NCBI GenBank assembly: GCA_037178855.1 | Contig: JASJZC010000006.1 | Location: 3,720,001 to 3,784,000 of the forward strand | Length of the DNA: 64,000 bases | Direction of reading: 5' to 3' | Source of the DNA: Oscheius sp. JU75 | Taxonomy: Eukaryota > Nematoda > Chromadorea > Rhabditida > Rhabditidae | Shown here: piece by piece, positions 13,643 through 24,600 of the stretch | Position numbering within the stretch: the first letter of the stretch is position 1 | How the letters are laid out: each line of letters begins with the position of its first letter | Notes under the pieces: generated by a model | Told to the model about the DNA's origin: nothing | Database searches by the model: none | What the model saw: the letters and a program-made list of their open reading frames with translations, nothing else | Made by a program: the position numbers and the translations under genes

Positions 13643-14186
13643 TCACACGAGATATTTTCTTCCGTAAATCACGGATTTCTGCTCGAATGCTGGTGATTTG
13701 ATGGGCGAGTTGATTTCGTAGAAGGGGTTCATCGAATGTTTGATGTACGTTTCGTACATCTCCTGAACATTGGCTATATCTCTAAAAAAAAAAGACTGGC
13801 AAACCTGAAAAAATTGCCGTATTCCTTCGTCACAACGCTGTGTGTGGAGCATCAAGAATCGAATCCGACTGGCTGAGACGAAAGCCGATACGTACCATTC
13901 ATTGAATTTGTCGACCATCTAGAAAAGCGCATATGACAAAATCTTGCCACGAACCTTTAGATACATCTGATTATTCGTCAAAATGTGCTCATCAACAATG
14001 TCAAGAGCAGCGTGAGCAATAAATTGGTTCAAGTGTCTAAAAATACTGTTGTAAAGGAAAAAATAAATAGTCTAACCTGTTTTCTGTTTCCTTTTTCTTC
14101 TTCTCTGCTACTGGGAAGTCCATTTCAAAGAGTGGCTGGTCGTTATGTCCGACTATGACGAAGTAGAATTCTTTCGGATTCGCCAT
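13643..14186 (-). CDS. TRAPPC2: TRAPP complex subunit 2 (sedlin)
   Basis: Longin-fold core subunit of the TRAPP tethering complex acting in ER-Golgi traffic. Exons (minus): 14077-14186, 13955-14036, 13805-13918, 13643-13762; 141 aa, the normal family length. Recognised from [14 protein letters not shown], the [13 protein letters not shown] segment and the C-terminal [14 protein letters not shown]. The last intron (13763-13804) can be read through in frame for part of its length, but the acceptor that restores the family alignment is the CAG before GAG at 13762. A 3' splice site abuts the start codon directly. Divergent from ELP4. Confidence 0.94.
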
Positions 14187-14549
14187 CTGCAAAAAGAAAC
14201 GATAAATGATTGCCAAACACTACTTGTAGAAAAGAATTGAAAAAAAGTCAGAGAAGCAGATGCCCAAGTTGTTGTTAAAGGTTCCGCTCGAAACGTGCTC
14301 CACTTTTTACTGCTTTAACTGCTCTTTATACATGTTTTTGCTTGTGAATAGGTTGAGAAAAGATGGAAATTGACAAAACTTTGGGAAGAATATCGGAAGA
14401 GAGATAAATTCAAATTAGCAATATCGCGCGTCGATTTTCCAAGTGACAACAATTGGATTCACTCCACTGTCTTTATATTTTCCCTTATCTCTCGCCCCTT
14501 TTGCTTTTAAAATTGGTCACTTACAGACAGAGGAATAGCTAAAAGGGCA
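14187..14549. promoter_or_regulatory. Bidirectional upstream region, TRAPPC2 (-) and ELP4 (+)
   Basis: 363 bp between divergent start codons. A 3' splice site lies directly before the TRAPPC2 ATG and another 24 bases before the ELP4 ATG. No specific transcription factor motif identified. Confidence 0.4.
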
Positions 14550-15683
14550 ATGAATTTTGGAGATTCGGCCCAGATCAAAGGATGCACGATAAAGGCGAGA
14601 TTTCTTGAATCGTCCAGTGGCAACTCTTCAATAGACAATCTTCTCGGAGGTTTGTTCTCTTCAGTCTTCATTCATTGAGTATTTTAGGAGCACTTCCGAG
14701 CTCTTGCATCACAATTTTGGACGAGACCCGATCGCGAGTTTACGCAGACACATTGACAAAATACTTCCTCTCAGAAGGTATCTCTTTCAATGTCTTCTCT
14801 GTTCCAATATGCTTCTAGGCTTGTACAACGATCACGACCTCCTGGTTGTGGATCCTTGCAGCTCCGTGGCTGACTTTTACAAGGGTCTACCAACAAAACT
14901 CGAGGTGCAAGAAGCAACTAAAGAACCAACAGCAGAAGGGGACAATATGAAGATCGCGTGGCGATACGAGTCGGCTCCGAGAGTCAATTCAGCCATTGGG
15001 ACAAAGAATCGCTACGATCTTGGCAAGACGCTCGAAAATTTCTCGTTGTCCCGGAGCCAGCGACTATCATACTCAGAAGAGAACGGACCAAGTTATTTGG
15101 GTTTGCTTAAACATCTCAAGGAACTGCTGAACAGTGATTCTTACACCAAATCAAAGTCGGCCAACAAGAAGAATCTTCTCCGAGTTGTGATCAGAAATCT
15201 GGGCTTTCCTCTCTGGTCAGATTCTCAGAACCTGTCCGTGTTTCTTGCCCATCTACAGTACTTGACCAGAAAGTGAGCCTTTCCATCTTCTGAATACAAT
15301 GTTTTCAGTTCTTATTGTCTTGTGATGGCAACCATGTGCTCCAGTAGTCTACCAAAAGACCTGGTGACAGAACTTGAAGTCACAGCTGACTGCTTTTTCC
15401 GTCTCGTCGCGATGACCGACGAGGAGAAGAAAGTTCTGCCAAGTTTAGACAAAGCTCATGGATACTTTTACATTGTAAGCTTATTTTTTGCATTAAACTT
15501 TTGTGATCACAGGTAAAACTACCTCGTCTGACTTCCATCGCCACTCACTGTCCCAGCGCAGTCGATCTCATCTTTGAGCTTCATCGTCGCAGCTTCGATA
15601 TCAAAATTCTTCATCTTCCCCCAGCTCTGAGTGGACCCGAGCCGTCGAATACCAAGACAGCCTGCAGTACTATTGATTTTTGA
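14550..15683 (+). CDS. ELP4: Elongator complex protein 4
   Basis: RecA-fold subunit of the Elp456 ring of Elongator, which helps modify the wobble uridine of tRNAs. Exons 14550-14649, 14688-14777, 14819-15272, 15309-15474, 15513-15683 give 326 aa. Diagnostic segments are LLGGALPSSCITILDE near residue 35 (the degenerate P-loop region), MKIAWRYESAPRVNS in the middle, VVIRNLGFPLWSD, and the C-terminal DLIFELHRRSFDIKILHLPP, followed directly by the short tail. Length is somewhat below the human protein, with shorter loops. The stop is only 120 bp before the MTG1 start on the same strand, with a 3' splice site abutting that start, so the two are probably an operon. Confidence 0.92.
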
Positions 15684-15803
15684 TTCCACTTTGTTAGTTT
15701 TTCTGTTGTTATCTAAAAAGTTTATAATTTTCATCGACTCAATAGTGAATGTGAAGACTTTGGAATACTTAAACTGCCTTGTAGACTGAGAGTAACGCTT
15801 CAG

Positions 15804-17165
15804 ATGTCCCGTTTTGGCCGAATACTCCAGTCGATTAGGAGGTTTTCTGACAGCAAAATAGCACCGCACGATGTCAGTCCAGGTACAACTCAATTTAATC
15901 GAAGTAATGCCATTCATTAGGTCCATTTCGAGAAGAATTCTCCTTGCCTTCTTCGTTCGATTTCCGAGTCTGGTTCCCGATGCACATGTCTGTTCAGCTG
16001 AAGAAGATGGAGGGCAAGTTAAGGACAGTCGACCTGATAGTTGAGGTAGGTCTTCTTCGTTTGATTTCTGTCGAAATGAGTCCTTTCGGCTGCTGGAAAT
16101 CTAACAACATCATCCATTTCATGACCCTGTTCTAGGTCCACGATGCCCGGATCCCGATCAGCGGCCGAAATCCCCAGTTCTACAACCAGCTCTACGCCGT
16201 CCGTCCGCATATTCTCGTGATGAACAAGATGGATCTGATCGACATGAAAAAGTATAAGCGGCCGATAGAGGACTACTACGCGGAGCGAGGAGTCAGCAAA
16301 ATAGTGTGGACAGACTGTAAACGGCGGCTGGGACGAGCTCTTACAGGTTATTTTTCACAATTATAGCAACAAAAAGTGCTCTAGACCTCAGAGAAACAAT
16401 GGTGGATTTGCTGGTCAACGAGCCGCGATTCAACAGAACAGCCAAGACTGAATATCAGGTAAATTCGGTCATTTACTCTCATAAATATCTCGTTCAGATA
16501 ATGGTAGTCGGTATTCCGAACGTCGGAAAGTCATCTCTAATTAACTCGCTCCGTTCCAACAATCTAGGGATCAAGAAGAGTGCCGTAGTCGAGGGAGCCA
16601 GGCCTGGAGTGACCATCCGTGTCCAAAATCGTGTTCGAATCCTGGACAGACCTCCAATTTATATCCTGGACACCCCCGGAGTCCTCTGTCCTTCTCACAG
16701 AAACGTCGACGAGGCAATTTGCTTAGTTTTCAATCCATATCCACCCAATTAAGGCAATGAGAATAGCGCTGTGTGATCTGATCCTCGAGAGCGCGACGAG
16801 CCCCCGTCACGTGGCCGACTACCTTCTTTATTGGCTAAATAAGTAGTCTTTTCTCGTCCAAAACGACCACAAATTTTGCTTCAGAACCGGCGATTTCTCC
16901 TATCTGAAACGGCTGGAACTGGATGGACAGCCGATTGATGACGTTGACAAACTGCTGCTAGGAATATGTGCCTCAAAAGTAGCCTTCTTGAATTTAAAGT
17001 TAGAAAAATCCACAGGACTGGAGAGTGAGGAGACTGGTGGGTACAGAAGGCTACACGGAGCGCTGGGACTTCGACAAAGCCGCCGCCACGTTCATTCGTC
17101 TCTTCCGCGACGGGAAACTGTCGGATTCGTGTCTGGACAAGGACCTCCTTCGTCCCTATTTGTAA
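15804..17165 (+). CDS. MTG1: Mitochondrial ribosome-associated GTPase 1
   Basis: Circularly permuted YlqF/RbgA-type GTPase for assembly of the large mitochondrial ribosomal subunit. Exons 15804-15882, 15921-16045, 16136-16346, 16385-16458, 16498-16713, 16754-16842, 16885-16978, 17016-17165 give 345 aa. The first exon encodes a basic presequence, MSRFGRILQSIRRFSDSK. G motifs occur in permuted order: NKMD at 98-101 (G4), GIPNVGKSS from 168 (G1), DTPG at 221-224 (G3). RWFPGHM of relatives appears as VWFPMHM. The intron at 16714-16753 is of GC-AG type. The 3' splice site abuts the ATG. The stop codon overlaps an AATAAA signal. Confidence 0.94.
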
Positions 17166-17169
17166 TAAA
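17164..17169 (+). terminator. Poly(A) signal of MTG1, overlapping its stop codon
   Basis: AATAAA begins on the second base of the TAA stop codon and is followed by an A-rich run, so the 3' UTR is probably very short. The convergent gene on the other strand ends at 17312. Confidence 0.7.
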
Positions 17170-17311
17170 AAAAAATTATATTGAATCCTTTATTTTACTG
17201 ATCACAAAGTGGACCGGATAGCGGTGATTTTGGAAGAGAGAGAGAGGAAGTACGTTTAGAGGTAAAAGATAGAGATAGGAAAATACTGTAAATGCACAAA
17301 AAGAGCAAAAT

Positions 17312-20300
17312 CTAGATACCAAGATGAGCGTCAATTTTGTCGAACATCTGCTTCTCGAGATCCTCCATCGACTCAATGAGGCACATGCGCAGCTGCTTCT
17401 CTAAACTCGGATCCTTCGAAAGGAGGCGCTTCGTCACAATCGCATAGGTCGTGCAGTCTCCTTTGAAAGCCTGAAGTAGGTCGTTTTAATGGAAAAAAAG
17501 AGGAACAAACATTTTCGAGCTTTCTCTTGTGGATTGTAAAGCGCTCCAATTCGATTTCCTTCATGCTGGCCAGGACCTGTTCGCGAATACATCTCTTGTC
17601 CGCCTCCACATCGTCGTTATTGGTGCTCAGCGTTGACAGGGCCAGACTTCCGAGCGCTAAAGACGTATTGGTACACTTGGTGTATTGGTAAGGCACGCAA
17701 TTACGGCTCGAGCGACGTGGGTTCAATTCCGCTCGGCGGGTTTGACAGCAAAACAATAGTGAAATGAAGGTATTAATTTCTGAGGTTCTTATGACTTTTC
17801 TTCTAGAGTTCACTTTTTGAGAAGCATCTTGCACAAGTTTCCAAAAAAAAAAACATACTCTCTTCTTGCGGGACAGCCTTAACCGAGGCGATCTGCTGCT
17901 CCTGAAAGTCGCGGAGATCGGAGAAGAGCTTGGAATGGAGCGGATACTTAGAGAGATCGTAGGAGGGTTTCGGCGTCCCGCCGTTGTATCCGAATGCGCT
18001 GTCCTTCTGACTCATCGGCGACTCGTACTTGTTCACGGGCGTCCAACTGTTGTACGGGTTCGCATTCATATGGTACTGGGACGGATGGAGTGGCTCTTCA
18101 TGTCTCGGAATCTTCACCGGCGGCTGTTCTTCTACCTGTATTTCCCCGACTGGGCGGAACGAGCCGCGAGGTGTATTAGCCTGCACCTCTCTGAATTCAT
18201 GAACTGATTAAAAATCTTTAAAATAACAAACTGTTGTTTCATGTAATGTGAGACCGACGTGGGTGTTGGAGGCAGGTTTACAGTCACGATGCGTTTCTCT
18301 GAAAGTTTGTTGCATAAAAAGTGGTGGCAAATCTGATGCACTTTCCAGACGATCGAGACGCAGATATCTCGGAATCAGCATATGCAGACAAGGAAAAAAG
18401 TGAGCTTATGCATTGCATTTATACTAGGGAAGCCCCATGATGACGACAAAATCTGCGTCACATAGCTGCAGGAAAAGGGATCAAAAGTCTGACCTTGTTC
18501 CTCCCTCGTTTCCTGACTCTGCCGGCTTCCGATGAGCACCGTCTCTGTGTTTTCTGTCTTCTGAATAATCTTGGTCTCCGCCTGTAAAACTATTTTTATA
18601 CGAATCATAAAACACTTACGGTGTCCATTTTGATGGTGAAAGAGGTATTCAATTGGTTGACTGACGGTCCGATAGTTGTCGGAGCGGGAACGGGTGTTGG
18701 CAGCGGGACTTCTACAGGTGGAGGAGCTGCAGTAGGTAGATAGGCCTTGGCCGGCGACTCGACGGGCATACCGCCATTGCTGGTGAGCTGAGAAGGAGTC
18801 GGCGGCATCGGGATCATGTCCTCCTTGGTCGTCTTGATCGTGACCTTAATCTGTGGCGGAGGCGGATTGACGACCGGCGGGACTGGAGATGGCGAACGGT
18901 CGGCTTTCTTCTCGTGCTCTGCTTCGCGGTCCGACGAGACATTCGATCGTGAGTGATGGGATCTTCTGCAAATTTCTCGTTAACCGGAAATGAAAAGGGT
19001 CCGAAAGAGCACAGGATAGAAACTGGAAAGACTGCCCACAACGTGTCAAAACATACTCTTTTACTTCAACTTTTGATAGTGACTTGCTGTAAGAAAATAG
19101 GTTATTACCTACGACAAAATTCATCAAAACTGTACCTTCTCTTGCGATCCTTTCTGCGATAGTCATTGTCGCGAGAGTCATTTGATCCACGCGAGCTCGA
19201 GCGACGACGATCACGGCTGAGACTGCGCGACTTGGAGCGAGTGTTGGATCGACTACGACGACGGCTTCGTGGAGTGCCACTTTCACTCCTAATAGATCGG
19301 TAATTGTAGACAAGGATTAGGTGATACCTGGTACCACGAGAACGAGATCGACTACGGCTTCTGGAAGAGCCCGAACAGCCTCGGGAGCGGTCTCTGGAAT
19401 GACGTCGATCATTGCGATATCCACCTCGGCCGAAGCCTCCACGGCCACGGTAACCGCCTCGACCACGTCCGGGAGTGATGCCTGGAAACTTGAGTTACAC
19501 TGTGGCATTTCATGAGCTGTCGAGTGGTTCGATGGTCTATCAACTTCGATTCAGGATGATGAATCGCTCCTACACTGTTAGGTCATGCTAACCGACGTTG
19601 GAAACTAATTTCTTCTTGACAAGGTATGCAGCGTTTTATGCTATGATTCGTTTAATTTGGCGAAAAGTAGAATGCAAGAAAAAAAAGCACCTTGAGCCCT
19701 CTGATACTCGGCAAAACGACGAACATCCTTGAACCAGGTCAAATCACACCGATATCCCAACAGATCTCTCTTCGAATACCTAAAACTTTGCTATTTTCAG
19801 CCAACAAATGAAACTTACTCAGTCATGGCACTCTTGGCATCCTCCCTAGTCTCAAACCGAACAGCGACAAAGAGTCTCTGATTATCCGGAGATGTTTTAA
19901 CAAAATCGAAACTGACAGGTCCAATTTTGTCTTCGAAGTAGTCCCTAAAAGTGCAGATTATGGTCGTTAGGATGGCCGTGTGGGTAGACACATATTGGAT
20001 CCTCTTCATACCTCCGTCAAGTAGAGTATAGAGAAAAAGGGTAAAAGAGAGTGTGAAAGAGACAAGAGAGAAACATTTCCTCCAAGATAACTGTAAATCG
20101 GTTGGAATTAGACAGCGGATTCTCGAATTAACCCCATAGCGATAGCATCCGTAATCTTATTAACTATTCCCAGTTATTCGCGATTAATTGAGGCTGAAAA
20201 AGAGACATGAACTGAAGTTGACAACACAACACGAATCCATGCATATCCTTACCGAAAATTTAGAAGAAAAAGACTCACTTAATCTCGTCGGTAGACATCG

Positions 20301-20409
20301 AGCCAGGAAGACCTCGCACGAAAATTGTATGCTTAGATTCGGGAACGTCGTCTTCATTTATCCTTGGACCACGTCTATAGTCATTCCCATAATTGTAGCT
20401 GTAGCTCAT
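17312..20409 (-). CDS. RRM-RS domain protein with periphilin/Lge1-like C-terminus
   Basis: Predicted nuclear RNA-associated protein, 596 aa. Exons (minus): 20279-20409, 19819-19944, 19691-19779, 19328-19481, 19136-19288, 18620-18965, 18494-18581, 18232-18298, 17859-18190, 17511-17656, 17312-17470. Residues about 27-110 form one RRM (RNP2 IFVRGLP; RNP1 degenerate, RLFVAVRFE). Then come an RG-rich stretch, an RS domain (about 140-225), a Pro-rich region (about 240-310) and a helical C-terminus (about 496-596) reading AFKGDCTTYAIVTKRLLSKD then PSLEKQLRM. That segment resembles the Lge1-like C-terminal domain of vertebrate periphilin (from memory of the family). I know no named orthologue with this domain order. 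The acceptor before the start codon is about 20 bases upstream. Confidence 0.8.
17671..17740 (+). repeat. tRNA-derived remnant in an intron
   Basis: A good A box (TGGTGTATTGG, 17678-17688) and a perfect-consensus B box (GGTTCAATTCC, 17720-17730) are spaced as in a tRNA, and the anticodon-loop position would read TAC. The acceptor, anticodon and T stems do not pair, so it is a SINE-like or decayed tRNA rather than a functional gene. It lies in the intron 17657-17858, antisense to the host gene. Confidence 0.5.
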
Positions 20410-21314
20410 TCTTCACGAAAAGGCTGGCCTGGAAGGTAGTTATTGGTGAGAAAAGTGAACAAAAGTGGGGAAGAGTAGGCTCGGAGCGATGGTCGATTGA
20501 TAACGGGCAAGAGCTGTCCAAGAGCGACTTGAATGATAAGAGCCCATCGTTTCAAATGGGTACGAAGGCGAACAATGCAATAATCTGTGAGAAAAGTGCT
20601 GAAAGCCACGTCGGGGAAACAAAGGCAGTATATCGTATACACCTGGAAACTAATGAATGGCAGCGCTTTCGCCGAATCGATAGTCGGCAGCCATTCTGGC
20701 GGCGTAACAACCGATTCCACCTGTTGAATACAATTTCTTACTCTTTTTCTAGGTCGAGAAAGAGCAACTGATCTGAAGAGAGCGAAGGGCCAGCCCCTGA
20801 TGAAGATAGGGGACGCGATATGCCGTGGCAAAACGGCCAATTGCGACTAATGTTTGTTCATAACCGTCACCGAGATAATATTTGGGAGAAAAAGAGGGAA
20901 CAGAGGTTATTTTCAGCGATACCGAGGTCACTTTCTGCAAAACTACACGAAAATATCCGCAAAATCAAATATTTTACAAAACCTATTATAACAGGGTAGC
21001 TGGGGTTAGTGTGCTATGTTTCTAGGTTACTTTAAATGTATGATAAAATGTGTGGAAGCAAGGAAAATATAAAAGATGAAACTGCCGACTTGGAATGTGT
21101 GAAAAGTTTGAAGTCTCGCAATTATTGTGAATAGTATTGCATAAGAAATCGAAATTTTTCTGAAAGATTTTTTTCTTCTCGCTCTTCTCGTAATTATCCC
21201 GTACAAAATGGTTTCAACAATATGAAATATGTTCCGAAAGCTGTGGAGTGAAGAAAGACGCAGTTATGCGGTGAGTCAGTGTTGGAACAACTGCTATGCT
21301 AGGAATCGTCCAAT
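20410..21314. other. No recognisable gene
   Basis: Spacer between the stop of the first UNC-93-like gene and the start of the RRM-RS gene, both on the minus strand. A 3' splice site just upstream of 20409 indicates a 5' UTR intron or trans-splicing. Nothing else recognised. Confidence 0.5.
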
Positions 21315-23411
21315 TCATTGTTTCAACGGGATCTTCTCGGTCTCGTCTTTAATCATTTCCTCGGGCTGTAGCTTGCCCCAATACTCCACAACTCCGAAGG
21401 AAACTGCTCCCAGAATTGCTGTCGCAACGAGGATGTACAAGTGAACATCAAGAAAGATGTAGGAAGAATAGAACATGGAGCACGCAGCCATCAGGGACTG
21501 GAATCGAATTTTATGTCAAATAGAATTGTAACCTGATAGAAGTTGAAAAGGGCAAAGGCTTCATTCGAAACATGGGGGAAGATATCAGCCAAGAGGGCAT
21601 ATACCTGGGTATTCCAACAGCCATCTCCGAATCCGAGAAGGAAGGACAGGAACATTATTGCATATGGACTGATAGTTCTCTTCATCGTACTCGTAAGACC
21701 TACTTTGGGAAGAAGTGTCCAATAGCATCGGACTTTTCCAGGGAAGATTCCCTAGGAAAGTAGAAATAGACTCCGACATAGACAACCAAGTGGGTCAGAC
21801 AACCAACGACGACTATGAGTCTTCGAGAGAAGAATGAACTGACGAGTGGGATGGCTGTCCAGATACTCACTGAAAGTGATAAGACTTTTTGGTATTACCA
21901 GATTGTAGGGCTGATCAAAATCTACAATTTTGCAGAAGATAGTAAAGCTGAACAATGCCTGTTTCAACTCGGAAAGTTGCTGCGAAGTGTAGGGTTTCCA
22001 TGTGACGGGTAGAGCAAGTATTGGAACCTAATACTCACCAGCAATCTGTCCAACTCCGGCCCAAATACAGCTCCAAGCAACCCATTTCATACTGTTGTGG
22101 CTCAGTTGTTGGGTAAAGAAGATACATGTAGGGAAGATGCTTGTCCAGAAGGATTGACAGATACCAGTGTAGGAGAAGACGAAAGCCAAGAGGAACATTC
22201 TCTGTGTGAAGAGTAGACGGAATGTAGAGGAAAGGTCCTTGAGCAGGGACTTCTTTCCCTCTGTCTTCTCCTCTACCACCTTCAGATCTTCAGGAGCAGG
22301 TCTGAGAGTGAGGAACACGATCGCTGAGAAGACAAGGACAGTTGTGAAGACGACAGATGTGACGAACATGGCGGAAGGAGTGATAGAATCTCCTTCAGAC
22401 TGGGAGAAGACTATGAGCAGGATGAAGCCGCCGATTATCTGACTAAATAAAAAGCTCTCAGCTGAAAAATGAAGTCTACCTGGCCTGAGAAAGGGCCCAC
22501 AGAATGGCGCTGTTCCTTTCCAATGTCTTCTCAGTACTGTTCTCGGTCATGTAGGTTCCCATCGATGGCCATATCACTGAAAATCTCTTGGATTACGTGG
22601 TATGGTATGTTCGGTATTGTTTTGGAGCTCTGGGAATCAATTAAGAACGTTGGACGTCTACAAGCAGGAGCTGGAGCAGCAGCAAAAAGCTGAGAAAGTA
22701 TCCCAGTTGGAGTTCGAGAGAAGACAGAAGAGATGACTCAAGGAGCAGCAGAGCGTTATCGACCGTCCGTTGAAGAAAGAACAAGAGTCTAGAAGTCCAG
22801 TCTGGTTCCAGATGTCATCCCTCAAAAATGAAGGAAGAGTACTGCAGAAAAGTGCTGGAAGGAAAATCTAAGAACTCACAGGCTGCTCCGAATCCGGCCA
22901 GACCACTGGTCACATAGTAATAGACCTCGTTCAGCTTGAAGAATCCTATCTGAATCTGGATTTTTTTCTCTCTCCGGCCTAGAACTACTTCATACAGTAG
23001 AGTCAAGACCGTTCCTATGGTCATGGACAGAGCCAATCCCAGTCTGTCAATGGCCGGCGGGATCATCAGGTTGGCAAAAGTGAAGACCAGATAATAGACT
23101 GACAGACCGACATATCCAGCGTGAGGATCAATGTTTGTTGTTTCCGCGGCATTCGCGAAGACACTTTCAGCTATGTAGCCTGAAAAAGTGAATATGTTTT
23201 AAAAGTGTTTAAGGTACCTCTAGAATTGAACTGGACGAAGAACAACAAAAAGGCGGTTCCGATCTGAACGATATTGAAGAGAGCTCTTCTCTTAACTCTC
23301 TTCATATGTTTCGTCTCGGCTGAAAAGATATATTCACAGAAATAATAGATTCAAACCTTCTATCGCTTCGTACAAAATCGCAGTTCCAATCGATTCAGGT
23401 AGCAAAGACAT
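21315..23411 (-). CDS. UNC-93-like transporter A
   Basis: Major-facilitator-fold membrane protein of the UNC-93 family; UNC-93 proteins regulate a two-pore potassium channel in worms or traffic receptors in vertebrates. Exons (minus): 23357-23411, 23218-23319, 22989-23179, 22880-22949, 22480-22576, 22039-22442, 21704-21869, 21533-21668, 21315-21497; 467 aa. Diagnostic segments: VQFNSRGYIAES, SVYYLVFTFANLM, IWPSMGTYMTENSTEKTLER, YTGICQSFWTSIFPTC, GFGDGCWNTQVY and NEAFALFNFYQ. Multiple hydrophobic segments fit 10-12 membrane spans. Exons of 55, 70, 97 and 136 nt recur at the same lengths in the neighbouring paralogue. One intron (22577-22879) is unusually long. Confidence 0.9.
22641..22800 (+). 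pseudogene. Coiled-coil-coding-like fragment in an intron
   Basis: On the strand opposite the host gene, one frame gives a Gln/Glu/Lys-rich heptad-like peptide (VYKQELEQQQKAEKV) with one in-frame stop, continuing LKEQQSVIDRPL after it. There is no start or splice structure. It may be a decayed piece of a coiled-coil gene or chance composition. The matching intron in the neighbouring paralogue is only 41 bp. Confidence 0.25.
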
Positions 23412-24600
23412 CAAGAGATCAAAAATCGGTTGGAGATCTGAATTGCGCGCCTTTTGGGAACGTAGAAATGAAAGTTTGTTTGCAAGTGATCCGTGAACAA
23501 AGAGGTAGCAAATTTCCGACTCCAGGGCGTGCGCACCCGGTCCAGAGGAAACGATTATGAGTGGCTACCTGGGGAGCGTCAGTCGAACAAGTAGAACCCG
23601 GTTTTATCTTTACTGGGTGTAAAGAATAGGACCCCTTATCATGACACTTTTAGACGAAGCATAGTCTTCTAGCCTTCTACATCTCAGAGACCCGACTGGT
23701 TTCCTCCTATCTGTTCTCAAACATCTTCTGGTCTTCCCAGTGGACATTATACTTGTTCGACTCGACTCGACCTGGTTTCGAGTCCGACTCTACTCGAGTC
23801 GAGCCGAGCCATATGATCTAACATGGTGTTTCCACAACGGTAAACGTCCAATTTTCTCTTAGTTTGAGCAATGTGTGTGTTATTCATATTTACTTATTCA
23901 AAAAAAAAAACCCAAAAGTTTTCAATTCCGGTCGGACTCGACTCTTTCAAATTACAGAAGTGTCTAACGAGGTACCTTTGGGCTGAAAAGAAGAAAATGG
24001 GTACGATTCAATGGGGAGATCAGATGTCCCGTTAACTGGAGACAGAAAACTTACTTTCTCTTCTGAGATTACTAAATTGTGTGCAGAATGTTCCAGAGTT
24101 TGTTGCGAGCCACTACCCAGAACTTGAAACATCACAAAATGTCTAAACTATTCAAAGGAAAGAGAATATTCCACTGTCAGTCGATAAATGTCGGCTGATC
24201 TATTTTATTACTCCTGTAAACCGTTTCCCAAGATGTGCATTTCTCTCACAACTTCCCAACAAGAAGACAGTTGACAGACGTTTATTAGCCAGTCTAAGAG
24301 AAAGAACCGGGATTGTCAATAGATACATATAGAGAAGTGAGGAAATTCGTTTTGGAAGTGAAATGTTCTGTGGCGTATATTTTCTCGTCTCCAAGATACA
24401 CGTTTTAGGCTGGAAGAAGAAGACCCGTACTGTCGATTGACCGCTCCGAGGGCAATGGCGACGGCGAAGATTCGTTCGTAGCTACTGAAAGAAGGTGGTT
24501 TGTTGACTGGAGGAGACGGGAGGAGGAGGTAGGAGTGGGCCTGAAGCAACACAACACAGTAAGAGTAAACAAAAGGACTAAGCACTAAGAGGATGGGAGT
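23412..24600. other. No recognisable gene
   Basis: Spacer between the two minus-strand UNC-93-like genes. Contains a cluster of CTCGA-type words with an inverted repeat (arms 23761-23770 and 23794-23803) and a poly(A) tract near 23900. No exon chain found. Confidence 0.5.

Noticed and set aside
13763-13804. In-frame extension of TRAPPC2 instead of an intron
   Set aside because: Retention would insert about 14 residues in a strongly conserved helix; removing the segment restores family length and alignment.
15912-15990. Alternative MTG1 start giving a presequence-like peptide MPFIRSISRRILLAFF
   Set aside because: It is out of frame with the GTPase body; the exon at 15804-15882 gives a presequence in the correct phase.
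17671-17740. Functional tRNA gene (anticodon position TAC)
   Set aside because: A and B boxes are good, but acceptor, anticodon and T stems do not pair.
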